64,000 nucleotides of DNA from contig NZ_CAKVGN010000001.1 of assembly GCF_934747485.1 (NCBI RefSeq), positions 1-64,000 on the forward strand. The letters run 5' to 3'. Positions 16,065 through 24,453 of this stretch are shown one piece after another; positions within the stretch are counted from its first letter, which is position 1, and the number at the start of each line of letters is the position of its first letter. A model generated the notes under the pieces. The model had not been told where the DNA came from. It was given only the letters and a program-made list of their open reading frames with translations, and made no database searches. The stretch is from an uncultured Brachyspira sp. Its GTDB lineage: Bacteria; Spirochaetota; Brachyspiria; Brachyspirales; Brachyspiraceae. The position numbers and the translations under genes were made by a program.

Positions 16065-17075
16065 TTATTTATGCTCTCGGTTTTGTTTTTTTTTGTTGTT
16101 TTGCTGATTATTTTGCTGCTTACTTACCAAAGAAGCAAATATAACTCTTCCAGCTTCTTTATGAAGTACATTGTCTATTTCTATATCTACACTTTTACCT
16201 ATTAAATGTTTAGCATTCTCTACAACTATCATAGTGCCGTCTTCTAAATAACCTAATGCCTGCTTATCTTTACCCTCTCTTATCAAATCTATCTTTATAG
16301 TTTCTCCAGGAAGCACCACAACTTGCAAGCAATTAGCTAAATCATTAATATTTAATATATCAACACCATGAATAGAAGCTACCTTCATCAAGTTAAAATC
16401 ATTCGTAATTACTTTAGCGTCCATTTTTTTGGCAAGCTCTATAAGTTTTAAATCCACTTCCTTGATGTTTGGAAAATCTATATCTGTTACAGAAAGCAAT
16501 ATATTTTTTGAAGATTTCATTTTATTTAATATTTCTAATGCTCTTCTTCCTCTTATTCTTTTTTGCGGGTCTCTTGAATCGCTCAAAAATTGTATTTCTT
16601 TTATTACAAACTCTGGAAGTATTAAAAGACCGTCAAAAAATTTTTTCTCTGCTATATCATATACCCTTCCGTCTACTATTACAGAAGTATCTAATATTTT
16701 GGCTGTTTTTATTTTATCAGTTTTTGTTAGTTTTAGCATGTTTGATATATTTGGTATAAGTGATGATATTACAGAAAAAGTTAAATATCCTTCAATAAAT
16801 AATATTATAAGTTTTTTGTTTAATGATAAATTGATGCCTATTATATTTATAACATTTAGAGTAAGTATAACAGTTATTAATGTAATAAAGAATGATATAA
16901 AAATTACAAAAGTTGTTTTTGAAGACCTTTTTCTTATAAAAAATAAATCTAATAATATTATAATAGCAGAACTAACAACAAAAAATATAATAGTATTTAT
17001 ATTAAAAAGTTTATTATAAATATAGTCAAATATGAGTGCTAAAATAGAACAAGCAAAATAAATTATTCTCCACAT
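16065..17075 (-). CDS. PIN-TRAM domain membrane protein (YacL-like)
   Basis: 336 residues in three parts: four membrane helices (about 1-115), a PIN nuclease domain (about 125-240, with AKILDTSVIVDGRVYDI, ELAKKMDAKVITNDFNL) and a TRAM domain (about 255-315), then a Gln/Asn/Lys-rich tail. PIN domains cleave RNA; the acidic residues (Asp in ILDTS, Asp in VITNDF) are retained. In Firmicutes the homologue YacL is found near carD-like and isoprenoid genes, and here carD and ispG are the next neighbours. The substrate is unknown. Confidence 0.85.
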   Translation of the reverse strand: MWRIIYFACSILALIFDYIYNKLFNINTIIFFVVSSAIIILLDLFFIRKRSSKTTFVIFISFFITLITVILTLNVINIIGINLSLNKKLIILFIEGYLTFSVISSLIPNISNMLKLTKTDKIKTAKILDTSVIVDGRVYDIAEKKFFDGLLILPEFVIKEIQFLSDSRDPQKRIRGRRALEILNKMKSSKNILLSVTDIDFPNIKEVDLKLIELAKKMDAKVITNDFNLMKVASIHGVDILNINDLANCLQVVVLPGETIKIDLIREGKDKQALGYLEDGTMIVVENAKHLIGKSVDIEIDNVLHKEAGRVIFASLVSKQQNNQQNNKKKQNREHK

Positions 17076-17170
17076 AACAGTTTCTCCTTAAAAACTAAAA
17101 AGAGCTCGAGTTATTTTTATGTTTTTATATTTTTTTTATTAGTTTCAAATAGAATAAATTAATAAATATT

Positions 17171-17746
17171 TCACTCTTCTTTTTTCTTTTTTTTGGCAGG
17201 CTTAGCAGCAGCTTTAGTTGGTTTAATAAGTTCTTTTTCAGCAGGTTTAGTTTTAAACTTTTTAGCTGATTTTTCTAATGCATTAGATACTATATCTTCA
17301 ATTTGGTCTTTATCTTTTTTTAATGCTATACTAATTTCATTTACTATAAACATATATGCTTTTTCATATAAACGTTTTTCGCTTGCGGATAGTTCTTTTA
17401 ATTTATTTCTAGTAAACAAGCTTCTTGCTACTTCTATAGTATCTTCAATTTCACCGCTTCTTAATTTTACTTCATTTTCCTGATAACGAATTTTCCAATT
17501 ATTTTCTATATCATGGGGTTTAGTTTGCAATAAATTCAAAAAATTTTCAGCTTCTGCTTTAGAGATTATTTTACGTATACGATATTCTTTAACTCTATTT
17601 ATAGGAACTTTTAATGTAATATTTTCGCCTTCGCATTCAAGTATATAACATTCTACAACGGAAGAATTTACTTTATTGTCTGATATGCCTACAACCTTAC
17701 ATATTCCATACATAGGGTAAACAACATAACTATTTAGTTTATACAT
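17171..17746 (-). CDS. carD: CarD family transcriptional regulator
   Basis: CarD/CdnL proteins bind the RNA polymerase beta subunit and stabilise open promoter complexes, notably at rRNA promoters. 191 residues: an N-terminal Tudor-like RNAP-interaction domain (NSYVVYPMYGICKVVGI, VPINRVKEYRIRKII), a helical DNA-binding part (WKIRYQENEVKLRSGEI, LSASEKRLYEKA) and a Lys/Ala/Pro tail that could contact DNA non-specifically. A promoter at 17820-17847 drives it. It is 95 bp upstream of the PIN-TRAM gene on the same strand. Confidence 0.9.
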   Translation of the reverse strand: MYKLNSYVVYPMYGICKVVGISDNKVNSSVVECYILECEGENITLKVPINRVKEYRIRKIISKAEAENFLNLLQTKPHDIENNWKIRYQENEVKLRSGEIEDTIEVARSLFTRNKLKELSASEKRLYEKAYMFIVNEISIALKKDKDQIEDIVSNALEKSAKKFKTKPAEKELIKPTKAAAKPAKKKKKEE

Positions 17747-17819
17747 ATTATTTATTAAATTAAACCTTTAATTTATTTATAGTAATTTATTCTACTAAAT
17801 TTAAAAAATACCTAAAATT

Positions 17820-17847
17820 ATTATATACTAAAAAACCAAAAAATCAA
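17820..17847 (-). promoter_or_regulatory. Promoter of carD
   Basis: Minus strand TTGATT (17842-17847) and TATAAT (17820-17825) with 16 bp between, 74 bp before the carD ATG; divergent from the ispG promoter 36 bp away. Confidence 0.55.
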
Positions 17848-17883
17848 GGACAAAATGAACATCAGGCATTATGCAAAAACTCT

Positions 17884-17912
17884 TTGACAATTTTGTTATT
17901 AGGTTATAAAAT
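17884..17912 (+). promoter_or_regulatory. Promoter of ispG
   Basis: TTGACA at 17884-17889 and TAAAAT at 17907-17912, 17-bp spacer, 24 bp before the start codon. Confidence 0.65.
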
Positions 17913-17936
17913 CAGTATTGTATTTATAAGTTTATT

Positions 17937-18983
17937 ATGAGGACAATAATGAGTAAGATAGTTAGTGTTGGAAATATACTAATAGGAGGGGGGAATCCTG
18001 TTAGCATACAATCTATGACAAATACTGATACGAGAAATGTTAAAGAAACTGTAAGTCAATTAAAATCTCTTGAAGAGGCTGGCGTTGATATTGTAAGGCT
18101 TGCTGTGCTTGATATTGAGGCTGCTCAAGCTATAAAAGAGATAAAAAAACAAACTAAAGTTCCTTTAATAGCGGATATACATTTTGATTATAGGCTTGCT
18201 TTAGAGAGTATGAAAAGCGGTATTGATGCTTTGAGGCTTAATCCGGGTAATATAAAAGATAAAGAGAAAGTAAAAGAGGTGATAAAAGAGGCAAAAGACA
18301 GAAATTTAACTATAAGAGTTGGTGTTAATGGCGGAAGTTTGGATAGGGCTATATATAAAGAAGTAAATGCTCAAAATATGGTAAAAAGTGCCTCTGAGCA
18401 TATAAAATTAATGGAAGACTTAAATTTTACAAATATAAAAGTATCATTAAAAGCATCTGATATAAAAACTACAATAGAAGCAAATACATTATTTAGAGAG
18501 AAATTTGATTATCCTATACATTTAGGAGTTACAGAGGCTGGTACATTAAGAAGTTCTTTAATTAAGAGTACAAGTGCTTTATCATATTTACTTATGCAAG
18601 GAATTGGCGATACTATAAGATATTCTATTACTGGAGACCCTGTTGAGGAAGTGATGGCAGGAAAGATGCTTCTTAAGTTTTTGGGTTTAAGAAAAGAGCC
18701 TTCTGTTGAGATAATATCATGCCCTACTTGCGGAAGATGTCAGGTGAATGTTGAGGAGGTTGCTAGTTTTATAGAAAAGCATGTGCAAAATATAAAGAAA
18801 AATATCACTATTGCTATAATGGGTTGTGTGGTTAATGGTCCGGGAGAGGCTAAGCATGCAGATTTTGGTGTGGCAGGAAGTGCAGACGGTAATTTTATAT
18901 ATTTTGAAAAAGACAATGAGCCTATAAAGGTATCAAAAGAAAATATTATAAGTTTTATCACAAAGAAGATAGAAGAGTTTTAG
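17937..18983 (+). CDS. ispG: 4-hydroxy-3-methylbut-2-enyl diphosphate synthase
   Basis: Penultimate enzyme of the MEP isoprenoid pathway; reduces the cyclic diphosphate MEcPP to HMBPP using a [4Fe-4S] cluster. 348 residues, the short bacterial form. The TIM-barrel part starts with GGNPVSIQSMTNTDT and includes VPLIADIHFDYRLAL; the cluster ligands are the cysteines of SCPTCGRC and IMGCVVNGPGEAKHAD, with the conserved Glu after it. An ATG at 17937 is used; a second at 17949 would remove four residues. The gene is single, with repeats downstream. Confidence 0.96.
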   Translation: MRTIMSKIVSVGNILIGGGNPVSIQSMTNTDTRNVKETVSQLKSLEEAGVDIVRLAVLDIEAAQAIKEIKKQTKVPLIADIHFDYRLALESMKSGIDALRLNPGNIKDKEKVKEVIKEAKDRNLTIRVGVNGGSLDRAIYKEVNAQNMVKSASEHIKLMEDLNFTNIKVSLKASDIKTTIEANTLFREKFDYPIHLGVTEAGTLRSSLIKSTSALSYLLMQGIGDTIRYSITGDPVEEVMAGKMLLKFLGLRKEPSVEIISCPTCGRCQVNVEEVASFIEKHVQNIKKNITIAIMGCVVNGPGEAKHADFGVAGSADGNFIYFEKDNEPIKVSKENIISFITKKIEEF

Positions 18984-19020
18984 GGTGTACTGAAAATTTT
19001 TATTTTATAAATTTTGTTAT

Positions 19021-19245
19021 TCTTTTCCTGCCTTCGCAGCCATATCTAAAGGTACTTCCTTTGGTCGCGGGGCTGACTTCGTCAAAGAACCAAAAAGTGC
19101 AAGAGTTTTAACTTTATATTTTAGGAATATATATTGAATATTTATATTTTAATTTCTATAGAGATAGGATTTATGAAAATGTAGTTCTTTTGCTTCTTTT
19201 ATACCAATAAAATAAGTGGGGGTGCGGGGGCTAGTCCCCGCAAAT
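19021..19245. repeat. Composite intergenic hairpin repeat, copy 2
   Basis: Occupies most of the gene-free stretch 18984-19367. It has module B (CCTGCCTTCGCAG ... AAGAACCAAAAAGTGCAA), the AT-rich middle shared with copy 4, and module C (GCTTCTTTTATACC-AATAAAATAAG, then GCGGGGG-CTAGT-CCCCGC at its end). A TACTTCCTTTGGTCGC unit is inserted in module B. Confidence 0.65.
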
Positions 19246-19269
19246 ATCTAAAAATAAAAAATTTATTTT

Positions 19270-19298
19270 TTGACAATACATAGTTGTTTAACTATATT
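19270..19298 (+). promoter_or_regulatory. Promoter of apbE, in the tail of a repeat
   Basis: TTGACA at 19270-19275 and TATATT at 19293-19298, 17-bp spacer, 70 bp before apbE. The surrounding sequence resembles the sequence after repeat copy 1 (4655-4700), so it may belong to the repeat. Confidence 0.6.
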
Positions 19299-19367
19299 AT
19301 AATTTAATAAGTTTATTAATAATAAGTTTACTAAAAAGAATAATTATTATTATAGAGAGAAGATTTT

Positions 19368-20381
19368 ATGACATCAAAGAAAAAATATTATCTATTAATT
19401 TTAGTTGTAGCAGCGGCATTAATTGTTACACTTTTTGTTTATAGAAATAAAGAAAAATATATATCTACAACAATAGCAATAAGCGACACTATATTAAACA
19501 TCACAGCACAAACTACAGAAAAGAAAATGTATGATTTAGTAGCTTCTATAACAAATGAAATTAACAGAATGGATAATATATTAAATCCATATAATGAAAA
19601 TAGCGAAATAGCAATTATAAACAAAAAAAGTTTAGAAAATAAAGAAGATGTTCTCAAAGTAGAAGTTTCTGAGGATATGGCACATTTATTTGAAACAGGA
19701 TTAAGATATTCTAAGATAAATCCTTCTTTTGATATAAGCGTAAGACCACTGATTGAACTTTGGGGTTTTGGCGTGAAAGAAAATCAAACTGTGCCAAAGA
19801 GAGAAGAGATTGAAAGTGCATTAAAAAAAATAGATTATTCAAAGGCGAGCATTATTACTAATAACGGCAGGAAGTTTATAGAGCTTAAGAGTAATTTAAC
19901 TTTTGATTTTGGTTCTTATGGAAAGGGTTATATTGTTACAAAGTTAATAGATATATTTAAAAATTACAATATAAAAAACTATTTAATAGATTATGGCGGA
20001 GATACTTATGCTAATGGAGTAAACTCTAAGGGCAATCCTTGGGTGATAGCAATAAGAAACCCTAGAAACGATGAAGATGGATATTTAGGTTTAATACAAG
20101 CTACAAATTATACTATAGTAACAAGCGGCGATTATGAGAGATTTTTTACAGAAAACGGCACTAACTATCATCATATAATAGATGCAAAAATAGGTTACCC
20201 TACTTATAATGCAATGTCAGCTACTATTGTACACACCAATGCAGAAGAGGCTGATGCTTTATCTACAACTGCTTTTCTTATGGGTACTAATTTTTTCACT
20301 AATGAGAATTATAATTACAGAGAAGCTTATATAGTTGATTCTAATGGTGATTTATATATAGCAACGAACGAGAGTTTTTGA
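19368..20381 (+). CDS. apbE: FAD:protein FMN transferase ApbE
   Basis: Attaches FMN covalently to threonines of flavoproteins such as Rnf and Nqr subunits outside the cytoplasmic membrane. 337 residues with one N-terminal membrane helix (about 7-24) and no lipobox cysteine, so it is membrane-anchored rather than a lipoprotein. Motifs: FDFGSYGKGYIV, LIDYGGDTYANG, IVTSGDYERFF, HHIIDAKIGYP and the acidic ADALSTTAFLMG metal site. GAGAGAAG precedes the ATG. Flanked by repeats on both sides. Confidence 0.93.
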   Translation: MTSKKKYYLLILVVAAALIVTLFVYRNKEKYISTTIAISDTILNITAQTTEKKMYDLVASITNEINRMDNILNPYNENSEIAIINKKSLENKEDVLKVEVSEDMAHLFETGLRYSKINPSFDISVRPLIELWGFGVKENQTVPKREEIESALKKIDYSKASIITNNGRKFIELKSNLTFDFGSYGKGYIVTKLIDIFKNYNIKNYLIDYGGDTYANGVNSKGNPWVIAIRNPRNDEDGYLGLIQATNYTIVTSGDYERFFTENGTNYHHIIDAKIGYPTYNAMSATIVHTNAEEADALSTTAFLMGTNFFTNENYNYREAYIVDSNGDLYIATNESF

Positions 20382-20434
20382 TAATTGTTTTAGTATACTC
20401 TCATAAAAACTATAATTTTTTATTCAACTTTTTT

Positions 20435-20686
20435 CCGCGTACGAGCTGTACCACCTTGCCGCACGGTAATGCTATGCTTTAATTATAACTTCTTAGTCGT
20501 GCGGGGGAGTGCATTTTAATGTACAATTAAATTATAAAATTTATAATAAAAATGCAGCCTTTTTTCTTCTTTGGGTCACGCCTTACCTAAAGGTACTCCT
20601 TTCAGTCGCCGGCACTTCCTTCGGTCGCAAAAGAAGTGGAGGTGCGTACCCTAAGGGCACGCTTCGCAGGGGGCTAGTCCCCGAAA
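20435..20686. repeat. Composite intergenic hairpin repeat, copy 3
   Basis: Fills most of 20382-20790. Module A (TACGAGCTGTACCACC, CCGCACGG ... CGTGCGGG) is followed by an expanded module C in which the hairpin loop holds two related units, AGGTACTCCTTTCAGTCGC and GCACTTCCTTCGGTCGC, before AAAAGAAGTGG. It ends with GGGG-CTAGT-CCCC. A 64-codon frame across it is not considered a gene. Confidence 0.65.
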
Positions 20687-20790
20687 TAAAAACTAATTTT
20701 TGATAAAATAAAAACTTATATAATGAAATACAATTATTAGTTTATTAAACCATTTGACTATATTCAAATTTTTAGAGTTTTAATTTATAA

Positions 20791-20817
20791 TTGAACATAT
20801 AGCTATTTTATTATAAA
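20791..20817 (+). promoter_or_regulatory. Promoter placed to give a leaderless TonB-like mRNA
   Basis: TTGAAC (20791-20796) and TATAAA (20812-20817), 15-bp spacer. Only 7 bases separate the -10 box from the ATG at 20825, and no ribosome binding site exists. Confidence 0.45.
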
Positions 20818-20824
20818 ATATATT

Positions 20825-21742
20825 ATGAAAGATTTTTTTGGTAAATTAAAAACTATAATAGTTAAAAAGAAAGATACTATATTCGCAGTAATAGTTGCAT
20901 TTATACTTCATATATTTGTATTGAGTTTAATAAATACTTATATAGTAGAATCTTTGTTTGCATATAATGATGAATTAAAAAAAATCTTAGAAGAAGAGAA
21001 AAATAAAAAAGATGATTATATGTTTTTGGTAGAGACTCCAGATGTAGAGGAAGAGGAAAACAACGAAGATACTCCATTTGCTTCAGATAAGTCATTAGTA
21101 TCAAGAGGAGAAGTAAATGTAACACCTTCAAAAGTATTTTCAGATGCTTCAGTGTTTTCTTTTTTGGGGGACGGAGCCAATAGTCCAATAGTTGAAAGAC
21201 GCGATAATATAACTCCAAACAACAATAATTCACCATCAAAACAAAAAGATTTAGGTAATGAAATAAATAGAGAAAAAGTTGAAACTTATAAGCCAAAAAA
21301 TCCCGGTCTTAAAGGCGATACAAAAATACCAGCATCATTTGAAGACGGAGCAGACAGGGCAGTGGTATTATCCAGTGAAACAGGAAGTATTCAACTCGGC
21401 ACAAAGGCACAGGAATATTTTTGGTATTTTTATACTTTAGTTGGTTCTATAAGAGATTCTTGGTATTTAACTATTCCAAATCAGGCACATTTTTTGGGGC
21501 TTTTGAGAAGTGATGAGGTAGAGGTGCTTATATCAATAGATTTGGACGGAAATATTATTTTTGAGAAGTTTTTAAGCAATTCAAAATTAGGTCAAAGCAG
21601 TTTAGACAATTCATGTTCGAAGGCTATAGAATATGCTAAAAAATTAAAACCGCCGCCACAGGGTTTAGTGCGTGATTATGCAGAGAATGGTAAGATATAT
21701 ATACCGTTTAAGTTTATATACCAAAATTTCAGCAGAGAGTGA
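20825..21742 (+). CDS. TonB-like periplasm-spanning protein
   Basis: 305 residues: basic start, one membrane helix (about 19-38, IFAVIVAFILHIFVLSL), an acidic and Asn/Pro-rich extended stretch (about 50-185), and a compact C-terminal domain (about 205-305) with the TonB-C-like pattern VEVLISIDLDGNIIFEKFL, SSLDNSCSKAIEYAKKLKPPPQGL. This plan fits TonB/TolA energy transducers, which couple the inner-membrane proton-motive force to outer-membrane transport. No ExbB or ExbD gene is adjacent, so the partner is unknown. A TolA-like role is an alternative. The start codon appears to be leaderless. Confidence 0.7.
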   Translation: MKDFFGKLKTIIVKKKDTIFAVIVAFILHIFVLSLINTYIVESLFAYNDELKKILEEEKNKKDDYMFLVETPDVEEEENNEDTPFASDKSLVSRGEVNVTPSKVFSDASVFSFLGDGANSPIVERRDNITPNNNNSPSKQKDLGNEINREKVETYKPKNPGLKGDTKIPASFEDGADRAVVLSSETGSIQLGTKAQEYFWYFYTLVGSIRDSWYLTIPNQAHFLGLLRSDEVEVLISIDLDGNIIFEKFLSNSKLGQSSLDNSCSKAIEYAKKLKPPPQGLVRDYAENGKIYIPFKFIYQNFSRE

Positions 21743-21860
21743 TAATTTTTTTGAAATTTATTGAGAGTTATTAAGATTTATTTTTAATTATTTAGTGTAA
21801 ATAAATATTGATATTGTTTTAATATTTAGTATATAAAATATAGTTAGTATTAGTTTCTTA

Positions 21861-22140
21861 ACTTGCACTTTTTGCTGCGGGAAAAAGAACAATAAAATTA
21901 ATTTAAAATTTTTTAACATATATTAAATTTTTTATCTAAATTATTTAAATTAAGATATTGCAGGGCTTTGCCCCGCACCCCACTTCTTTTGTTGCCACAA
22001 AGAAGCAAAAAGGCTGGATTTTTATAAATCCTATCTTTATAGAAGCTAAAATATAAAGTTAAAACGTTTGCACTTTTTAGTCCTTTGATAAAGTACCCGT
22101 AAACAAAAAATTAAATTATAACTTCACTCTGCGTGCGGTA
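21861..22140. repeat. Composite intergenic hairpin repeat, copy 4 (inverted)
   Basis: Fills most of the gene-free stretch 21743-22149, in reverse orientation. Read on the minus strand: GCGTGCGG end of module A at 22131-22138, AAAAAGTGCAAA of module B, an AT-rich middle close to copy 2, then GCTTCTTTGTGGCAACAAAAGAAG hairpin and GCGGGGCAAAGCCCTGC (about 21959-21980). A second TGCACTTTTTG fragment is at 21864-21875. Confidence 0.65.
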
Positions 22141-22149
22141 AGTAGAGTT

Positions 22150-22677
22150 TTATTCAACTACTCCAATATACGGAAGATTTCTATATTTCTGAGCATAGTC
22201 AATACCATAGCCTACAACAAACTCATCTTCTATATCAAAACCGTTATAATCAATTTTTATATCAACCTTTCTTCTTGACGGCTTATTAAGAAGTGTGCAT
22301 ATTTTTAGTGAAGAAACATTTCTCGTTTTTAAAACTTCACAAATCTTCTCTAAAGTATATCCTGTATCAATGATATCTTCTACTATAATAACATCTTTGC
22401 CTGTTAGAGGTATATCAACATCTTTTAGTATTTTAATTTCAGAGCCTATTTTATCATTTCCATAGCTAGAAACAATCATAAAATCAATTTCTATATTTGT
22501 TTCAATTTCTCTTGCCAAATCTGCAATAAACACAAAAGAACCTTTAAGAAGCCCTATTAAACATGGAGTTTTATCTTTATAGTCGTTATTTATTTTTTGT
22601 GCTAACTCTTTAACTTTTTGTTTTACAGTGTTTTCATCTATTAATATTTTTTTTATTCCATTTTCTTTTTTTAGCAT
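22150..22677 (-). CDS. hpt: Hypoxanthine phosphoribosyltransferase
   Basis: Purine salvage enzyme that makes IMP or GMP from hypoxanthine or guanine and PRPP. 175 residues, normal length. The PRPP-binding motif is VIIVEDIIDTGYTL; the flexible loop region SSYGNDKIGS and the C-terminal FVVGYGIDYAQKYRNLPYIG, which closes over the purine, are complete. A possible promoter (TTTAAA at 22733-22738, TATAAT at 22711-22716 on the minus strand) is upstream. Single gene. Confidence 0.95.
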   Translation of the reverse strand: MLKKENGIKKILIDENTVKQKVKELAQKINNDYKDKTPCLIGLLKGSFVFIADLAREIETNIEIDFMIVSSYGNDKIGSEIKILKDVDIPLTGKDVIIVEDIIDTGYTLEKICEVLKTRNVSSLKICTLLNKPSRRKVDIKIDYNGFDIEDEFVVGYGIDYAQKYRNLPYIGVVE

Positions 22678-22902
22678 AATTTTTCCTAATATATATATTT
22701 TTATTTATTGATTATATAATAAAAAATATTTTTTTAAAGTTTTATTTAATTAATAAAAATTTTTAGATGCATGTCAGTTTTTTATATAATTGTAACATAT
22801 ATATACAAAATGAATAATGATATAATTAAAGTGTAAATTATACATTTATTATACGAACATAAAACAATATTTTTTGTATTTTGCTTGCATTTTTTTTTAG
22901 AA

Positions 22903-22931
22903 TTCATTAAAATGGTTCAATATCGTATAAT
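22903..22931 (+). promoter_or_regulatory. Probable promoter of the V-ATPase operon
   Basis: TATAAT at 22926-22931 with TTCATT 17 bp upstream (22903-22908), 38 bp before the first ATG. The -35 box is weak. Nothing else was found in 22740-22900 except AT-rich DNA. Confidence 0.45.
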
Positions 22932-22968
22932 GTTTATAATTACATAATTTATAAGTTAAGGAGATATC

Positions 22969-23583
22969 ATGGCTGAAGATAAAAAACTTGACTCTCTTCT
23001 AGAACGTATATATCAAGACGGTGTTGAAAAATCTAATAAGAAAGCTGATGAAATAATTTCTAATGCTAAAAGTGAAGCAGACAGAATTATTAAAGAAGCA
23101 GAATCAAAATCAGAAGAAATCATTAAAGAAGCTCAGAGAAAATCAGAAGAGCTAAAAAAGAACACCATAACTGATGTTCGTATGGCAGGTGAGCAGTCAA
23201 TAAGTGCTTTAAAGCAAAGAGTAAAAGAATTAGTTGCCTCTAAAGTATTGGAAGAAGGCTTGAAAGGAGCTTTTGCTGATACTGCATTTTTAAAAGATTT
23301 AATTTTAGAGGTTGTAAAAAAATGGGATATTGCTTCAGATAATTCTGATGTAACAGTTTATTTCCCAGAATCTAAAAAAGCAGATATAGATGCTGCATTT
23401 GAGAAATCTATAAAATCTGCTATTAATAATGCTACTATTAATTTTGATAAGAAATTATCAAACGGATTTAAAATAGTACCTAATAATGGCAATTATCAAT
23501 TACAATTTACAGATGAAGATTTTGTAGAGTTTTTCAGTGATTATATCAAAGCTAAAACAGAAGAAGTAATATTTAGTAAATAA
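22969..23583 (+). CDS. atpE: V-type ATPase subunit E
   Basis: Peripheral stalk subunit of the V/A-type ATPase. 204 residues: a Lys/Glu/Ala heptad-rich coiled coil (about 15-75, KKADEIISNAKSEADRIIKEA) and a globular C-terminal domain that caps the A/B hexamer. A clear AAGGAGAT precedes the ATG. It is the first gene of a seven-gene operon. No separate subunit G (the usual coiled-coil partner of E) is visible. Confidence 0.9.
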   Translation: MAEDKKLDSLLERIYQDGVEKSNKKADEIISNAKSEADRIIKEAESKSEEIIKEAQRKSEELKKNTITDVRMAGEQSISALKQRVKELVASKVLEEGLKGAFADTAFLKDLILEVVKKWDIASDNSDVTVYFPESKKADIDAAFEKSIKSAINNATINFDKKLSNGFKIVPNNGNYQLQFTDEDFVEFFSDYIKAKTEEVIFSK

Positions 23584-23594
23584 GAGGGGCGAGT

Positions 23595-24428
23595 ATGGGA
23601 TCATATTATTATCTTATCTCAGGTCTTCCCGAAGTGAAATTATCTGATGCTAAGGCTAAGTATGATATTAATGAAATTACTCAAAGCATATTATCTAGTT
23701 TAAGTGCTAAAGATGCTAAGTTTTTTAAATATCTTATTTATCAAAACGATAATAAAAATTTGGTAAATGCTATAGCAAAACAAAAGGGGTTATTCAGCCC
23801 TTATACAAAGCATTTAGAGCCTTGTATATTTAGTAAAGAGGAGATACAAAAATACAGCAATATCTCTAATTTACCAACATATATGAGCAAATTTTTAGAA
23901 GATAATAAGAATGTTGAATGGGAAAGTGTTAGACATATAGAAAACAGTTTATTGAATTTGTATTATGAAGAGATGATAAATAGCGGTAATAATTTTATAA
24001 AGAATTATGCCTTATTTATGAGAGATATGAAGAATGTTTTAGCAGCTTTAAACGGCAGGGCTTTAGGTTTTAATAGTGATAAGATAGCTAAAGAGCTTAT
24101 AGGCGATTATTCTTTAATATCTGCATTAAGCAAATCTACAGCTTCAGATTTTGGTGTAGGTAGAGAGATACCTTATATTAATACAATTATAGAGACATTT
24201 AACTCATCAGACAAAGCTGACCCATATAATATGGAGAATATAGAATGTTCTTTGGTAGGGGAGTTTTTGGATAAGTTAACATCTATAAAATCTTTCACAA
24301 CAGATAATATTTTTGCTTATTATATAAATCTTAACTATGCCGTTAGTATCAACGGAAGAGATGAAGAGGAAGGTAAGAAACATTTAGAGACGCTTGTAGA
24401 AACATTAAAAAGCAAAGCGTCATTATAA
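23595..24428 (+). CDS. DUF2764 family protein, probable V-ATPase subunit C equivalent
   Basis: 277 residues, mostly helical, start GSYYYLISGLPEV, typical of DUF2764 proteins that occur in spirochaetal, chlamydial and Bacteroidetes V-ATPase operons between subunits E and A. The C-terminal part SFTTDNIFAYYINLNYA resembles the end of subunit C (AC39), the central stalk collar on the proteolipid ring; that role is an inference from position and this similarity. The operon has no recognisable subunit C of its own. Confidence 0.8.
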   Translation: MGSYYYLISGLPEVKLSDAKAKYDINEITQSILSSLSAKDAKFFKYLIYQNDNKNLVNAIAKQKGLFSPYTKHLEPCIFSKEEIQKYSNISNLPTYMSKFLEDNKNVEWESVRHIENSLLNLYYEEMINSGNNFIKNYALFMRDMKNVLAALNGRALGFNSDKIAKELIGDYSLISALSKSTASDFGVGREIPYINTIIETFNSSDKADPYNMENIECSLVGEFLDKLTSIKSFTTDNIFAYYINLNYAVSINGRDEEEGKKHLETLVETLKSKASL

Positions 24429-24453
24429 AATGTAAATTAATTAGGAGATAGAA

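Noticed and set aside
16429..17019. A 196-codon plus-strand frame opposite the PIN-TRAM gene
   Set aside because: The minus-strand frame encodes recognised PIN and TRAM domains; the other is its complement.
20509..20703. A 64-codon open frame on the plus strand
   Set aside because: It runs through repeat copy 3, has no ribosome binding site, and its codons follow the hairpin arms; it is not conserved coding sequence.
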